A stretch of 64,000 nucleotides of DNA from DASUXA01 sp036378155 (GTDB taxonomy: Bacteria > Actinomycetota > Actinomycetes > Mycobacteriales > Micromonosporaceae). The position numbers and the translations under genes were made by a program. Shown piece after piece: positions 32,039 through 39,680 of this stretch. The stretch spans positions 13,231-77,230 of the forward strand of contig DASUXA010000082.1 of the NCBI GenBank assembly GCA_036378155.1, read 5' to 3'. The notes below the pieces were generated by a model, which was not told the DNA's origin, ran no database searches, and was given only the letters and a program-made list of their open reading frames with translations. Numbering within the stretch: position 1 is the stretch's first letter; every line of letters begins with the position of its first letter.

Positions 32039-33124
32039 TCATCCTGCCGCCGACCCCGGCGACGCCGGAACCCGACCCGCGCCCGACGCCCCCGACTCCG
32101 CCGCCAACCGCGCCTCGAACAACGCCCGCACCCCCGGCTCACCGCGCAGCAGATCCAACGCATACGCCGCGTGCCCCGGCACATAGCCGTTACCGATCAG
32201 CATCGTCACGTCCGCCGCCAACCCCTCCGCACCCAGCGCCGCGGCCGCGAACGACGTCGCCATCGAAAAGAACACCACCGTGCCGCCCGACGCCGTGGAC
32301 AGGATCGCGCCGTGCTCACAACCCGGCACGTCGACACACACCACCGTCACATCCGCCGGACGACCCAGAGCCGCCACCACCGCCTGCGACAACGCCACCG
32401 GATCCCGCGCGTCCGCCAACGCCGTCTCGTCGGCCAACCCCACCGCCCGCAACCGGTCCCGCTCCGCCACGCTCGGCACCACCGCCACCGTGCGCGCCGC
32501 CCCGGCCCGCCGCGCCGCCGCCAACGACAACGACCCGCTCTTACCCGCGCCGCCCAGCACCGCCACCGTCGCCTCGCGGTAGCCGCCCACCACCCGCGCC
32601 GTCAACGCCGGCGCCCCGCACACATCCATCACCGCCAACGCCAACTGCGGATCCAGATCGTCCGGCAGCCTCGCCGCGATCGACCGCGCGAACAGGATCG
32701 CGTGCCCCGCACACGGCACCTGCTCGCCGAGCCCGTCCCAGCCCGCCAGCCCGTCGCTGATCGCCAGCGGCGTCAACGTCAACGACACCAGCGTCGCCAC
32801 CCGGTCCCCGGCACGCAGCCCCAACGGCGACCGCGGCCCCACCGCGTCCACCGTGCCGATCAGCATCCCGCCCGACCCGGTCACCGGGTTGTGCATCTTG
32901 CCCCGACTACCGATGATCTCCAGCACCTCGGCGCGTACCGCCGCACCGTCGCCGCCGTGCTTGTCGAACAGCTGCCGGAAACTCGCCGCGTCCAGATTCA
33001 ACCGCTCCACCGCGACGCGTACCTCGTCGTCGGCGATCTCCGCACTGGTGTCCAGCCGCCACGCCGCCTGCGGCAGTACCCCCGCCGGTTCGATCACCCG
33101 ATGCAGCCCGACCGGCGAGCTCAT
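32039..33124 (-). CDS. kdd: L-erythro-3,5-diaminohexanoate dehydrogenase
   Basis: 361 residues from ATG 33124, preceded by AAGGAG 7 nt away. SSPVGLHRVIEPAGVLPQAAWRLD at the start, ILEIIGSRGKMHNPVTGSGGML, VGPRSPLGLRAGDRVATLVSLTLTPL and AVLGGAGKSGSLSLAAARRAGA (NAD-binding, GxGxxG-like) identify Kdd. It oxidatively deaminates 3,5-diaminohexanoate made by KamDE to 5-amino-3-oxohexanoate. It resembles zinc-less alcohol dehydrogenases. It heads the operon kdd-amidohydrolase-kamD-kamE-kal-reactivase and is divergent from kamA across a 101-nt control region. Confidence 0.93.
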   Translation of the reverse strand: MSSPVGLHRVIEPAGVLPQAAWRLDTSAEIADDEVRVAVERLNLDAASFRQLFDKHGGDGAAVRAEVLEIIGSRGKMHNPVTGSGGMLIGTVDAVGPRSPLGLRAGDRVATLVSLTLTPLAISDGLAGWDGLGEQVPCAGHAILFARSIAARLPDDLDPQLALAVMDVCGAPALTARVVGGYREATVAVLGGAGKSGSLSLAAARRAGAARTVAVVPSVAERDRLRAVGLADETALADARDPVALSQAVVAALGRPADVTVVCVDVPGCEHGAILSTASGGTVVFFSMATSFAAAALGAEGLAADVTMLIGNGYVPGHAAYALDLLRGEPGVRALFEARLAAESGASGAGRVPASPGSAAG

Positions 33125-33225
33125 GGCCAACTCCTTCCACGACGAGAAGTCTTCCGGCACAGTACTGTTGACACAGAAGGATTTCCAGTACGGTACCGCG
33201 ACAGGCGACGTCTGGGAGGAGCGAC
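33125..33225. promoter_or_regulatory. Divergent kdd/kamA control region
   Basis: 101 nt shared by both operons. It contains CAGTACTG (33160-33167, palindromic), a TTGACA -35-like hexamer (33169-33174) pointing to kamA and a second GTAC-centred palindrome around 33190-33198. GGAGGAG lies 4 nt before kamA and AAGGAG 7 nt before kdd. The Lrp/AsnC gene 2 kb away is the obvious candidate regulator. Confidence 0.55.
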
Positions 33226-34593
33226 ATGGCCGACGACAAGCGCACCGGGCAGCCCTACGAATACCAGCGACGAGAACTCGTCGAACCGGACTGGACCCGG
33301 TTCCCCGGCTGGCGCGACGTCACCCGCGACCAGTGGGAGTCGGCCCAATGGCAACGCGCCCACTGCGTCAAGAACGCCCGACAGCTGCGCGACGTGCTCG
33401 GCGACACCGTCGACGACACCTTCTACGCCGACCTCGCCGACGACCAGCAGCACCTGGCCACGATGAGCATGCTCATCCCACCCCAGATGCTCAACACCAT
33501 GGTCCCCGACGCGGTACCGGACACCGAACGCTTCTACGCCGACCCGGTCCGCCGGTACATGCTGCCCGTCGCCTCCGACCGGCACCCCGACTGGCCGTCG
33601 CACCCGTACTCCACCCGCGACTCCCTGCACGAGCACGACATGTGGGTCGCCGAAGGACTCACCCACCGGTACCCGACGAAGGTCCTCGCCGAACTGCTGT
33701 CCACCTGCCCGCAGTACTGCGGGCACTGCACCCGCATGGACCTCGTCGGCAACTCCACCCCCACCATCGACAAGCTCCGGCTGGCCCTCAAACCCGTCGA
33801 CCGGTACGACGCGCACATCGCCTACCTGCGCGCCCACCCCGAAGTACGCGACGTCGTCGTCTCCGGCGGCGACGTCGCCAACGTCCCCTGGCGCAACCTG
33901 GAGTCCTACCTGATGCGCCTGCTGGAGATCGACACCGTCCGCGACATCCGACTCGCCAGCAAAGCCCTGATGGGGCTGCCCCAGCACTGGCTGCAACCCG
34001 ACGTCGTGGAAGGACTCGAACGCGTCGCCCGTACCGCCGCCCGGCGCGGCGTCAACCTCGCCATCCACACCCACGTCAACCACGCCAACTCGGTCACCCC
34101 GCTGGTCGCCCGCGCCGCCCGCACCGCCCTGGCCGCCGGGGTACGCGACGTGCGCAACCAGGGCGTGCTCATGCGCGGCGTCAACGCCACCGCCTCCGAC
34201 CTGCTCGACCTGTGCTTCGCGCTGCACGGCGAAGCCGGCATCCTGCCGTACTACTTCTACATGTGCGACATGATCCCCAACGCCGAACACTGGCGCGTCC
34301 CGGTCTGGCACGCCCAGCAGCTCCAGCACGACATCATGGGCTACCTACCCGGCTACGCCACCCCACGGCTGGTCTGCGACGTGCCGTTCGTCGGCAAACG
34401 CTGGGTGCACATGCTCACCGAGTACGACCGCGAACACGGCATCTCGTACTGGACGAAGAACTACCGCACCGGCATCGAGAAAACCGACCCCGACGCCCTG
34501 ACCAAGCGCTACCCGTACTACGACCCGATCGACACCCTGCCCGAGTCCGGGCAGAAGTGGTGGCGCAAGCAGGAGCACGCCGAACAGACCTGA
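33226..34593 (+). CDS. kamA: L-lysine 2,3-aminomutase
   Basis: 455 residues. The radical-SAM cluster motif CPQYCGHC (C161, C165, C168; CxxxCxxC) binds [4Fe-4S], and VVSGGDVANVPWRNLESYL is the SAM-interacting loop. PLP lysine is in CDVPFVGKRWVHM. The C-terminus YWTKNYRTGIEKTDPDALTKRYPYYDPIDTLP is characteristic of longer KamA variants. The enzyme converts lysine to beta-lysine, the entry step for KamDE. It is 100 nt from kdd on the opposite strand. The next gene, a histidine phosphatase, begins 44 nt later. Confidence 0.95.
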   Translation: MADDKRTGQPYEYQRRELVEPDWTRFPGWRDVTRDQWESAQWQRAHCVKNARQLRDVLGDTVDDTFYADLADDQQHLATMSMLIPPQMLNTMVPDAVPDTERFYADPVRRYMLPVASDRHPDWPSHPYSTRDSLHEHDMWVAEGLTHRYPTKVLAELLSTCPQYCGHCTRMDLVGNSTPTIDKLRLALKPVDRYDAHIAYLRAHPEVRDVVVSGGDVANVPWRNLESYLMRLLEIDTVRDIRLASKALMGLPQHWLQPDVVEGLERVARTAARRGVNLAIHTHVNHANSVTPLVARAARTALAAGVRDVRNQGVLMRGVNATASDLLDLCFALHGEAGILPYYFYMCDMIPNAEHWRVPVWHAQQLQHDIMGYLPGYATPRLVCDVPFVGKRWVHMLTEYDREHGISYWTKNYRTGIEKTDPDALTKRYPYYDPIDTLPESGQKWWRKQEHAEQT

Positions 34594-34624
34594 CGGTCGG
34601 CCGGCACACCCGCCCCGGTGCCGG

Positions 34625-34630
34625 GACAAT
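34625..34630 (+). promoter_or_regulatory. -10 hexamer GACAAT of the histidine-phosphatase gene (leaderless)
   Basis: GACAAT lies 7 nt before GTG 34638, which favours that start over ATG 34629 inside the hexamer. Confidence 0.45.
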
Positions 34631-34637
34631 GTCCGGC

Positions 34638-35207
34638 GTGGCAGAGATCGTACTGATCAGGCACGGCCAGACCGAATGGAGCGCCGCCGGGCGACACACC
34701 TCGCGGACCGACCTGCCGCTCACCGACGTCGGTGAGCGGCAGGCACGCGACCTCGCCCCCGCCCTCGCCGAGCGGCGGTTCGCCGCCGTGCTGTGCAGCC
34801 CCCGACTACGCGCCCGGCGTACCGCCGAACTCGCCGGGCTCGTCGTCACCGACATCGACGACGACCTCGCCGAATGGGACTACGGGCAGTACGAGGGAAT
34901 CACCACCGCCGACATCCACCGGGACCGGCCCGACTGGTACCTGTGGACCGACGGCGCACCCGGCGGCGAAACCCCCGACCAGGTCGGCGCGCGACTCGAC
35001 AAGGTCCTCGACCGGGCCCGCTCGGTACTCGACCGCGGCGACGTCGCCCTGGTCGGGCACGGGCATGCCCTGCGCGTCGCCGCCGCCCGCTGGGTCGCCC
35101 TACCGCCCAGCGGCGGCGGGTTGCTCCGGCTGGACACCGGCACCCTGTCCGTCCTCGGGTACGAACACGACCGGCCGGTGATCAGGCGCTGGAACTGTCC
35201 GGTATGA
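34638..35207 (+). CDS. Histidine phosphatase (phosphoglycerate-mutase-like)
   Basis: 189 residues. The phosphohistidine motif AEIVLIRHGQTEWSAAGRHTSRTDLPLTD sits at the very N-terminus. LCSPRLRARRTAELAG gives the second Arg, EWDYGQYEG the general acid Glu, and VALVGHGHALRVAAARW the second catalytic His. This is the small dPGM/SixA-like phosphatase family, with CobC- or acid-phosphatase-like roles. CobC (alpha-ribazole phosphatase) would make sense beside a B12-dependent pathway but is not proved. It shares 26 nt of convergent overlap with the Lrp/AsnC gene. Confidence 0.85.
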   Translation: MAEIVLIRHGQTEWSAAGRHTSRTDLPLTDVGERQARDLAPALAERRFAAVLCSPRLRARRTAELAGLVVTDIDDDLAEWDYGQYEGITTADIHRDRPDWYLWTDGAPGGETPDQVGARLDKVLDRARSVLDRGDVALVGHGHALRVAAARWVALPPSGGGLLRLDTGTLSVLGYEHDRPVIRRWNCPV

Positions 35208-35643
35208 GCTTCGGCGGCCGGTTCTCGTACGGGGTGGACAGCACCACCGTGGTCCGCGTCGACACGTTCGCCGCGGTACGGATCTCCTGCAGCAACCGCT
35301 CCAGGTCGCTCGGGCTGCGCACCCGTACCAGCAGCAGATAGAAGTCGTCCCCGGCGACCGAATAGCACGCCTCGACCTCCGCCAGGTGCGCCAGCCGTTC
35401 CGGCGCGTCGTCCGGCGCCGCCGGGTCGATCGGTCGGATCGCGACGAACGCGCTCAGCCCGAGACCGACCTTCTCGTACGACACGCGCGCGGCGTACCCG
35501 ACGATCACCCCGCGCTGTTCCAGCCGGCGGACCCGCTGGTGGACGGCGGACACCGACAGCCCCACCTTCTCGGCGAGGTCGGTGTACGACAGTCGGCCGT
35601 CCTCGCTGAGCGCGGCGACGATCGCCTGGTCGATCTCTTCCAC
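35182..35643 (-). CDS. Lrp/AsnC-family regulator, probable regulator of lysine catabolism
   Basis: 153 residues from GTG 35643, chosen since a TACCTT -10 lies 7 nt upstream. The N-terminal helix-turn-helix is EIDQAIVAALSEDGRLSYTDLAEKVGLSVSAVHQRVRRLEQRGVI. The C-terminal RAM domain (VGLGLSAFVAIRPIDPA, VEACYSVAGDDFYLLLVRVRS) forms octamers and binds amino acids. Proximity to kamA/kdd suggests lysine or beta-lysine as effector, which is an inference. It is divergent from the MFS permease 136 nt away, and could control that gene too. Confidence 0.88.
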   Translation of the reverse strand: MEEIDQAIVAALSEDGRLSYTDLAEKVGLSVSAVHQRVRRLEQRGVIVGYAARVSYEKVGLGLSAFVAIRPIDPAAPDDAPERLAHLAEVEACYSVAGDDFYLLLVRVRSPSDLERLLQEIRTAANVSTRTTVVLSTPYENRPPKLIPDSSSA

Positions 35644-35650
35644 GTGGCAG

Positions 35651-35656
35651 AAGGTA
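35651..35656 (-). promoter_or_regulatory. -10 hexamer TACCTT of the Lrp/AsnC gene (leaderless)
   Basis: TACCTT on the minus strand precedes GTG 35643 by 7 nt. Confidence 0.5.
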
Positions 35657-35716
35657 CACCGGGCTGGATGACGTTTGGTCCGTCCGGGGGCGTGGGTCAC
35701 AACCGCTCCGGGCGTC

Positions 35717-35772
35717 CTAGGAAACTAGTGGGTTTGTTCCCGGACTTTAGCGGGGACCTCCTGCCAGGAGGT
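35717..35772 (+). promoter_or_regulatory. Three-hairpin leader sequestering the MFS ribosome-binding site
   Basis: Upstream of ATG 35780 the leader can fold into CTAG-GAAA-CTAG (35717-35728), GTTCCCG/CGGGGAC (about 35736-35757, one G-U pair) and ACCTCCT-GCC-AGGAGGT (35756-35772). The last stem buries the AGGAGG site that lies 8 nt before the start. The second and third stems share two bases. Confidence 0.55.
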
Positions 35773-35779
35773 GCAGGAG

Positions 35780-37303
35780 ATGACCCGAATCGCGGAGACC
35801 CTACGCAGCGACGTACCGGCCCGTCTGGACCGGATGCCGTGGTCGCGCTTTCACTGGCTGGTGGTGCTCGCCCTCGGTACCGCCTGGATCCTGGACGGCC
35901 TCGAGATCCAGATGGCCGCCTCGATCGGGTCGGTACTGCAGGACAAGAGCACATTGCATCTGTCCGCCACCGAAGTAGGCGCGACCGCGTCGATCTACCT
36001 CGCCGGCGAGGTCGCCGGCGCCCTGATCTTCGGCCGGCTCGCCGACCGCCTCGGTCGACGCAAGCTGTTCCTCGTCACGCTCGGCATCTACCTGCTGTTC
36101 AACGGGCTTGCCGGGTTCTCGTTCAGCTTCTGGTCGTTCGTCCTGCTGCGGTTCATCGCCGGCATGGGCATCGGCGGCGAGTACGCGGCAGTCAACTCCG
36201 CGATCGACGAACTGATCCCCGCCCGGTACCGCGGCCGCGTCGACATCGCCGTCAACGGCACCTACTGGGCCGGCGCGGCGATCGGCGCCGCCGCCCAGCT
36301 GATCCTGCTCAACCCGTCCATCGTGCCGACCAGCCTCGGGTGGCGGATCAGCCTGTTCGTCGGTCCCGTGATCGGCTTGGCGGTCTGGGGGCTGCGGCGA
36401 CACATCCCGGAAAGCCCGCGCTGGCTGATGACCCACGGCAAGGTCGCAGAAGCCGAACAGACCGTGGGCGGCATCGAGCAACGCGTCGAGGAATCCGGCA
36501 AGCACCTCGAACCGGTCGGCGAGGACAAGTGCATCGAGGTCGAGCCGCAACGCAAGGTGTACTACCGCGACATCGCCCGGGTCATGCTGCGCGACTACCG
36601 CAGGCGCTCGGTGCTCGGACTGACCCTGATGGTCACCCAGTCCTTCCTGTACAACGCGATCTTCTTCAGCTACGCGCTGGTGCTGGCCAACTTCTTCGGG
36701 ATCAAGGACCAGAACATTCCGCTGTTCTTCTTCCCGTTCGCGGTCGGCAACCTGCTCGGACCTCTGGTGCTCGGACACTTCTTCGACACCGTCGGACGGC
36801 GGCGCATGATCGCCGGGACGTACCTGGTGTCGTCGCTGATCCTCGCCGCCTCCGGGTACCTGTTCTGGGTCGGCGCGCTCAACGCGGTCAGCCAGACCAT
36901 CCTGTGGTGCGTGGTGTTCTTCATCGCCTCCGCCGGCGCGTCCAGCGCGTACCTCACCGTCAGCGAGATCTTCCCGCTGGAGCTGCGCGGCCAGGCGATC
37001 TCGTTCTTCTTCGCGATCGCCCAGCTCGTCGGCGGCGTGCTCGCGCCGACCATCTTCGGCACCCTGATCGGCACCGGCAAGAACCCGACGCCGCTGTTCA
37101 TCGGGTACCTGGTCGGTGCCGTGCTCATGGCGGTCGGCGGCGTGGTCGCCGCGGTGATCGGCGTCGACGCCGAACGGCGCTCGCTGGAGGACATCGCCTC
37201 GCCGCTCAGCGCCGTCCGCCGCCGCGCGGCGGCGACGGCCGAAGAACTGCGCGGTCGGCTCGCCGCCGGCGGTACCCAGATCGAACCCACCGCGGGCAGC
37301 TGA
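35780..37303 (+). CDS. MFS transporter (sugar-porter/metabolite:H+ symporter-like)
   Basis: 507 residues with 12 predicted helices. MPWSRFHWLVVLALGTAWILDGLEIQM is typical of the AAHS/sugar-porter type. GRLADRLGRRKLFLVTL is motif A, LLRFIAGMGIGGEYAAVNSAIDELIPARYRGRVDIAVNG a well-conserved helix 4-5 region, and DTVGRRRMI its repeat. A long cytosolic loop (~residues 220-275, EQRVEESGKHLEPVGEDK) splits the halves. The substrate is unknown; next to lysine catabolic genes an amino-acid or organic-acid role is possible. ATG 35780 has AGGAGG 8 nt upstream; GTG 35771 is inferior. Ends at a large hairpin. Confidence 0.85.
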   Translation: MTRIAETLRSDVPARLDRMPWSRFHWLVVLALGTAWILDGLEIQMAASIGSVLQDKSTLHLSATEVGATASIYLAGEVAGALIFGRLADRLGRRKLFLVTLGIYLLFNGLAGFSFSFWSFVLLRFIAGMGIGGEYAAVNSAIDELIPARYRGRVDIAVNGTYWAGAAIGAAAQLILLNPSIVPTSLGWRISLFVGPVIGLAVWGLRRHIPESPRWLMTHGKVAEAEQTVGGIEQRVEESGKHLEPVGEDKCIEVEPQRKVYYRDIARVMLRDYRRRSVLGLTLMVTQSFLYNAIFFSYALVLANFFGIKDQNIPLFFFPFAVGNLLGPLVLGHFFDTVGRRRMIAGTYLVSSLILAASGYLFWVGALNAVSQTILWCVVFFIASAGASSAYLTVSEIFPLELRGQAISFFFAIAQLVGGVLAPTIFGTLIGTGKNPTPLFIGYLVGAVLMAVGGVVAAVIGVDAERRSLEDIASPLSAVRRRAAATAEELRGRLAAGGTQIEPTAGS

Positions 37304-37318
37304 CGACCTGTCGGCTCC

Positions 37319-37387
37319 GGGGTCGGGGCCGGCGCGTAACGAAGCGATCAAGCCTGATCGCCCGGAGCACGCGCCGGCCCCGACCCC
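37319..37387. terminator. Nested double hairpin between convergent genes
   Basis: GGGGTCGGGGCCGGCGCGT (37319-37337) pairs perfectly over 19 bp with 37369-37387. Inside the loop GCGATCA-AGCC-TGATCGC (37344-37361) forms a second 7-bp hairpin. It lies between the MFS and acyl-CoA dehydrogenase genes and can stop transcription from both sides. Confidence 0.8.
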
Positions 37388-37444
37388 TTCGACTCTCAGC
37401 CGACGCCGTCGGTACCCGGGGCGACCCGGCGACCGACGCGCGGG

Positions 37445-38599
37445 TCAGCGGGTCAGCGACCGGGAGACGACCAGCCGCTGGATCTGGTTGGTGCCCTCCA
37501 CGATCTGCAGCACCTTCGCCTCGCGCATGTACCGCTCCACCGGGTGGTCGGCGACGTAGCCGTACCCGCCGAGCACCTGCACCGCGTCGGTGGTCACCTT
37601 CATCGCCGTGTCCGTGGCGAACAGCTTCGCCTTCGCCGCCTCCGCCGAGTACGGTCTGCCGGCGTCGCGCAGCCGCGCCGCGTGCAGCGTCAGCGCGCGG
37701 GCCGCGGCGATCTGCGTCGCCGCGTCCGCGAGCATGAAGGCGAGGCCCTGGAATTCCACGATGGGGCGACCGAACTGCTCGCGTTCGGCGGCATAGCCCA
37801 CCGCGTAGTCCAGCGCCGCCTGGGCGAGCCCCACCGCGCAGGCGGCGATGCCCAGCCGGCCCGAGTCGAGCGCCTTCATCGCGATGCGGAACCCGACGCC
37901 CTCCTCCCCCACCAGCCGGTCGGCGGGAATCCGGGCGTCGTCGAAGGCGATCTGCGCGACGGGCGACGCGGTCAGCCCCATGGTGCGTTCCGGTCGCTGC
38001 GGGTGGATGCCCGGCGTGGCGGCGTCGGCGAGCAGGCACGACACCCCGTCCGCGCCGGGACCGCCGGTGCGGCAGAACACGTTGTAGAAGTCGGCGCGCC
38101 CGGCGTGCGTGATCCACGCCTTGGTGCCGCTGACCACGTACTCGTCGCCGTCCCGCATCGCCCGGGTCGCGAGGTTCGCCGCGTCGGAGCCGCCGCGCGG
38201 CTCGGACAGGCAGTACGCGCCGAGCAGCTCGCCGCCGAGCATGTCGGGCAGGAACCGCTTGCGCTGCGCGTCCGAACCGTACTCGGCGACCGGGTAGCAG
38301 GCGAGGGTGTGCACGCTGACCGCCTCGGCGACCGCCAGCCAGCGGTACGCCAGCTCCTCGAGCACCTGCAGGTAGACCTCGTACGGCTGGCCGCCGCCGC
38401 CGAAGTCCTCCGGGTACGGCAGACCGAGCAGACCCGCCCGGCCCAGGGTGCGGATCACCTCGCGGGGAAACTCCCCGCGCGCCTCGAAATCGTTCGCGCG
38501 CGGCGCCAACTCGCGGTCGGCCAGCTCGCGGGCGAGGTCGAGCAGGTCGTACGCCTCATCGCTGGGCAGCATCCGCGCCACGGGCCTGGCATTCACCAC
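37445..38599 (-). CDS. Acyl-CoA dehydrogenase (short-chain type)
   Basis: 384 residues, standard length. LGAYCLSEPRGGSDAANLATRA is the FAD-binding signature, VSGTKAWITHAGRADFYNVFCRTG the second, and DRLVGEEGVGFRIAMKALDSGRLGIAACAVGLAQAALDYAVGYAAEREQFGRPIVEFQGLAFMLAD the central helices. QVLGGYGYVADHPVERYMREAKVLQIVEGTNQIQRLVVSRSL ends with the catalytic Glu in VEGTNQIQ. It would oxidise acyl-CoA with ETF as acceptor. GTG 38599 lies 6 nt after a TAAGCT -10. It is the nearest beta-oxidation gene to the lysine locus, but nothing ties them directly. Confidence 0.9.
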   Translation of the reverse strand: MVNARPVARMLPSDEAYDLLDLARELADRELAPRANDFEARGEFPREVIRTLGRAGLLGLPYPEDFGGGGQPYEVYLQVLEELAYRWLAVAEAVSVHTLACYPVAEYGSDAQRKRFLPDMLGGELLGAYCLSEPRGGSDAANLATRAMRDGDEYVVSGTKAWITHAGRADFYNVFCRTGGPGADGVSCLLADAATPGIHPQRPERTMGLTASPVAQIAFDDARIPADRLVGEEGVGFRIAMKALDSGRLGIAACAVGLAQAALDYAVGYAAEREQFGRPIVEFQGLAFMLADAATQIAAARALTLHAARLRDAGRPYSAEAAKAKLFATDTAMKVTTDAVQVLGGYGYVADHPVERYMREAKVLQIVEGTNQIQRLVVSRSLTR

Positions 38600-38605
38600 G
38601 GCGAT

Positions 38606-38611
38606 AGCTTA
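38606..38611 (-). promoter_or_regulatory. -10 hexamer TAAGCT of the acyl-CoA dehydrogenase gene (leaderless)
   Basis: TAAGCT on the minus strand precedes GTG 38599 by 6 nt. Confidence 0.55.
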
Positions 38612-38688
38612 ACGTTCGTTCGGGTACCGGTGGCGCGGGGATCGCCGACGATCAGCCCACCGGGTCGCCGGAGGGTACCGGGGTTTGG

Positions 38689-38694
38689 CAGGCT
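38689..38694 (+). promoter_or_regulatory. -10 hexamer CAGGCT of the exonuclease gene (leaderless)
   Basis: CAGGCT, one base from TAGGCT, precedes GTG 38702 by 7 nt. Confidence 0.4.
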
Positions 38695-38701
38695 GTGCCT
38701 C

Positions 38702-39616
38702 GTGGACCGACCGCTGCTGCTGATCGACGCGCCGAGCCTGTACTTCCGGGCCTTCCACGGCATACCGGAGAAGGTCGGCGCCGCCCCGGACGGCACACCG
38801 GTCAACGCGGTGCGCGGCTTCCTCGACATGCTCGCCACGCTGATCCGGACCCGGCGACCCGACCGGCTGGTGTGCGCGTTCGACGCGGACTGGCGCCCGG
38901 CGTGGCGGGTCGCCCTGATCCCCTCGTACAAGGCGCACCGGCTCAGCCCCGACGGCGGCGAAACCGTGCCGCAGGCGCTGACCCGCCAACTGCCGATCAT
39001 CACCGACCTGCTGGACGCGTTGGGCTTCGCCAGCGCCGACGCCGCCGGGTACGAAGCCGACGACGTGCTGGCGACCCTCGCCGCCCGCGAGCCCGGTCCG
39101 GTCGAGGTCGCCTCCGGCGACCGGGACCTGTTCCAACTGGTCGACGACGGCAAGCCGACCCGGCTGCTGTACTGCGGACGGGGCGTCGCCAAGCTGGAGG
39201 TCTTCGACGAAGCCGCGGTCGAGGCGCGGTACGGGGTGCCCGCCGCCGGGTACGCGGACTTCGCCGCCCTGCGCGGCGATCCGAGCGACGGGCTGCCCGG
39301 GGTACCGGGGGTCGGCGAGAAGACCGCTGCCCGGCTGGTCGCCCGGTACGGCAGCCTCGCCGCGATCCTGACCGCCGTGGCCGACCCGGGCAGCGACTTC
39401 GCGCCAGGGGTACGCACCAGGCTCGCGTCGGCCCGCGACTACCTCGCGGTCGCGCCGACGGTCGTCGAAGTGGCGCGGGACGCGCCGGTACCGGCGTTGG
39501 ACCCCACCCTGCCGGGCGCACCGGCCCACCCGGACCGGCTGATCGCACTGGCCGAGACGTGGAACCTCGCCGGACCGGCGCGGCGGCTCGTCGACGCCCT
39601 CGGCGAGGTCGCCTGA
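38702..39616 (+). CDS. 5'-3' exonuclease (PolI N-terminal domain-like)
   Basis: 304 residues. PLLLIDAPSLYFRAFHGIP starts the PIN/FEN domain; AFDADWRPAWRVALIPSYKAHR, GYEADDVLATLAA and SGDRDLFQLVDDG carry the acidic metal ligands. GDPSDGLPGVPGVGEKTAARLVARYGSLAAI is the helix-hairpin-helix that grips DNA. It is a stand-alone 5' nuclease rather than part of PolI, as seen in actinobacteria, where it probably helps remove primers or flaps. Long downstream GC-rich frames in the same reading frame upstream of GTG 38702 are not coding. It converges on helY. Confidence 0.92.
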   Translation: MDRPLLLIDAPSLYFRAFHGIPEKVGAAPDGTPVNAVRGFLDMLATLIRTRRPDRLVCAFDADWRPAWRVALIPSYKAHRLSPDGGETVPQALTRQLPIITDLLDALGFASADAAGYEADDVLATLAAREPGPVEVASGDRDLFQLVDDGKPTRLLYCGRGVAKLEVFDEAAVEARYGVPAAGYADFAALRGDPSDGLPGVPGVGEKTAARLVARYGSLAAILTAVADPGSDFAPGVRTRLASARDYLAVAPTVVEVARDAPVPALDPTLPGAPAHPDRLIALAETWNLAGPARRLVDALGEVA

Positions 39617-39680
39617 CGCGCGGCGGCACCGCCGGCCCCCCGCGGCTCGGCGCCAGCTCCACGCGAGGCGGACCGCCCGG

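Noticed and set aside
28976..32760. Plus-strand frames opposite kamD, the amidohydrolase and kdd
   Set aside because: Low-complexity Arg/His/Pro translation, no start signals, and the minus-strand genes are certain.
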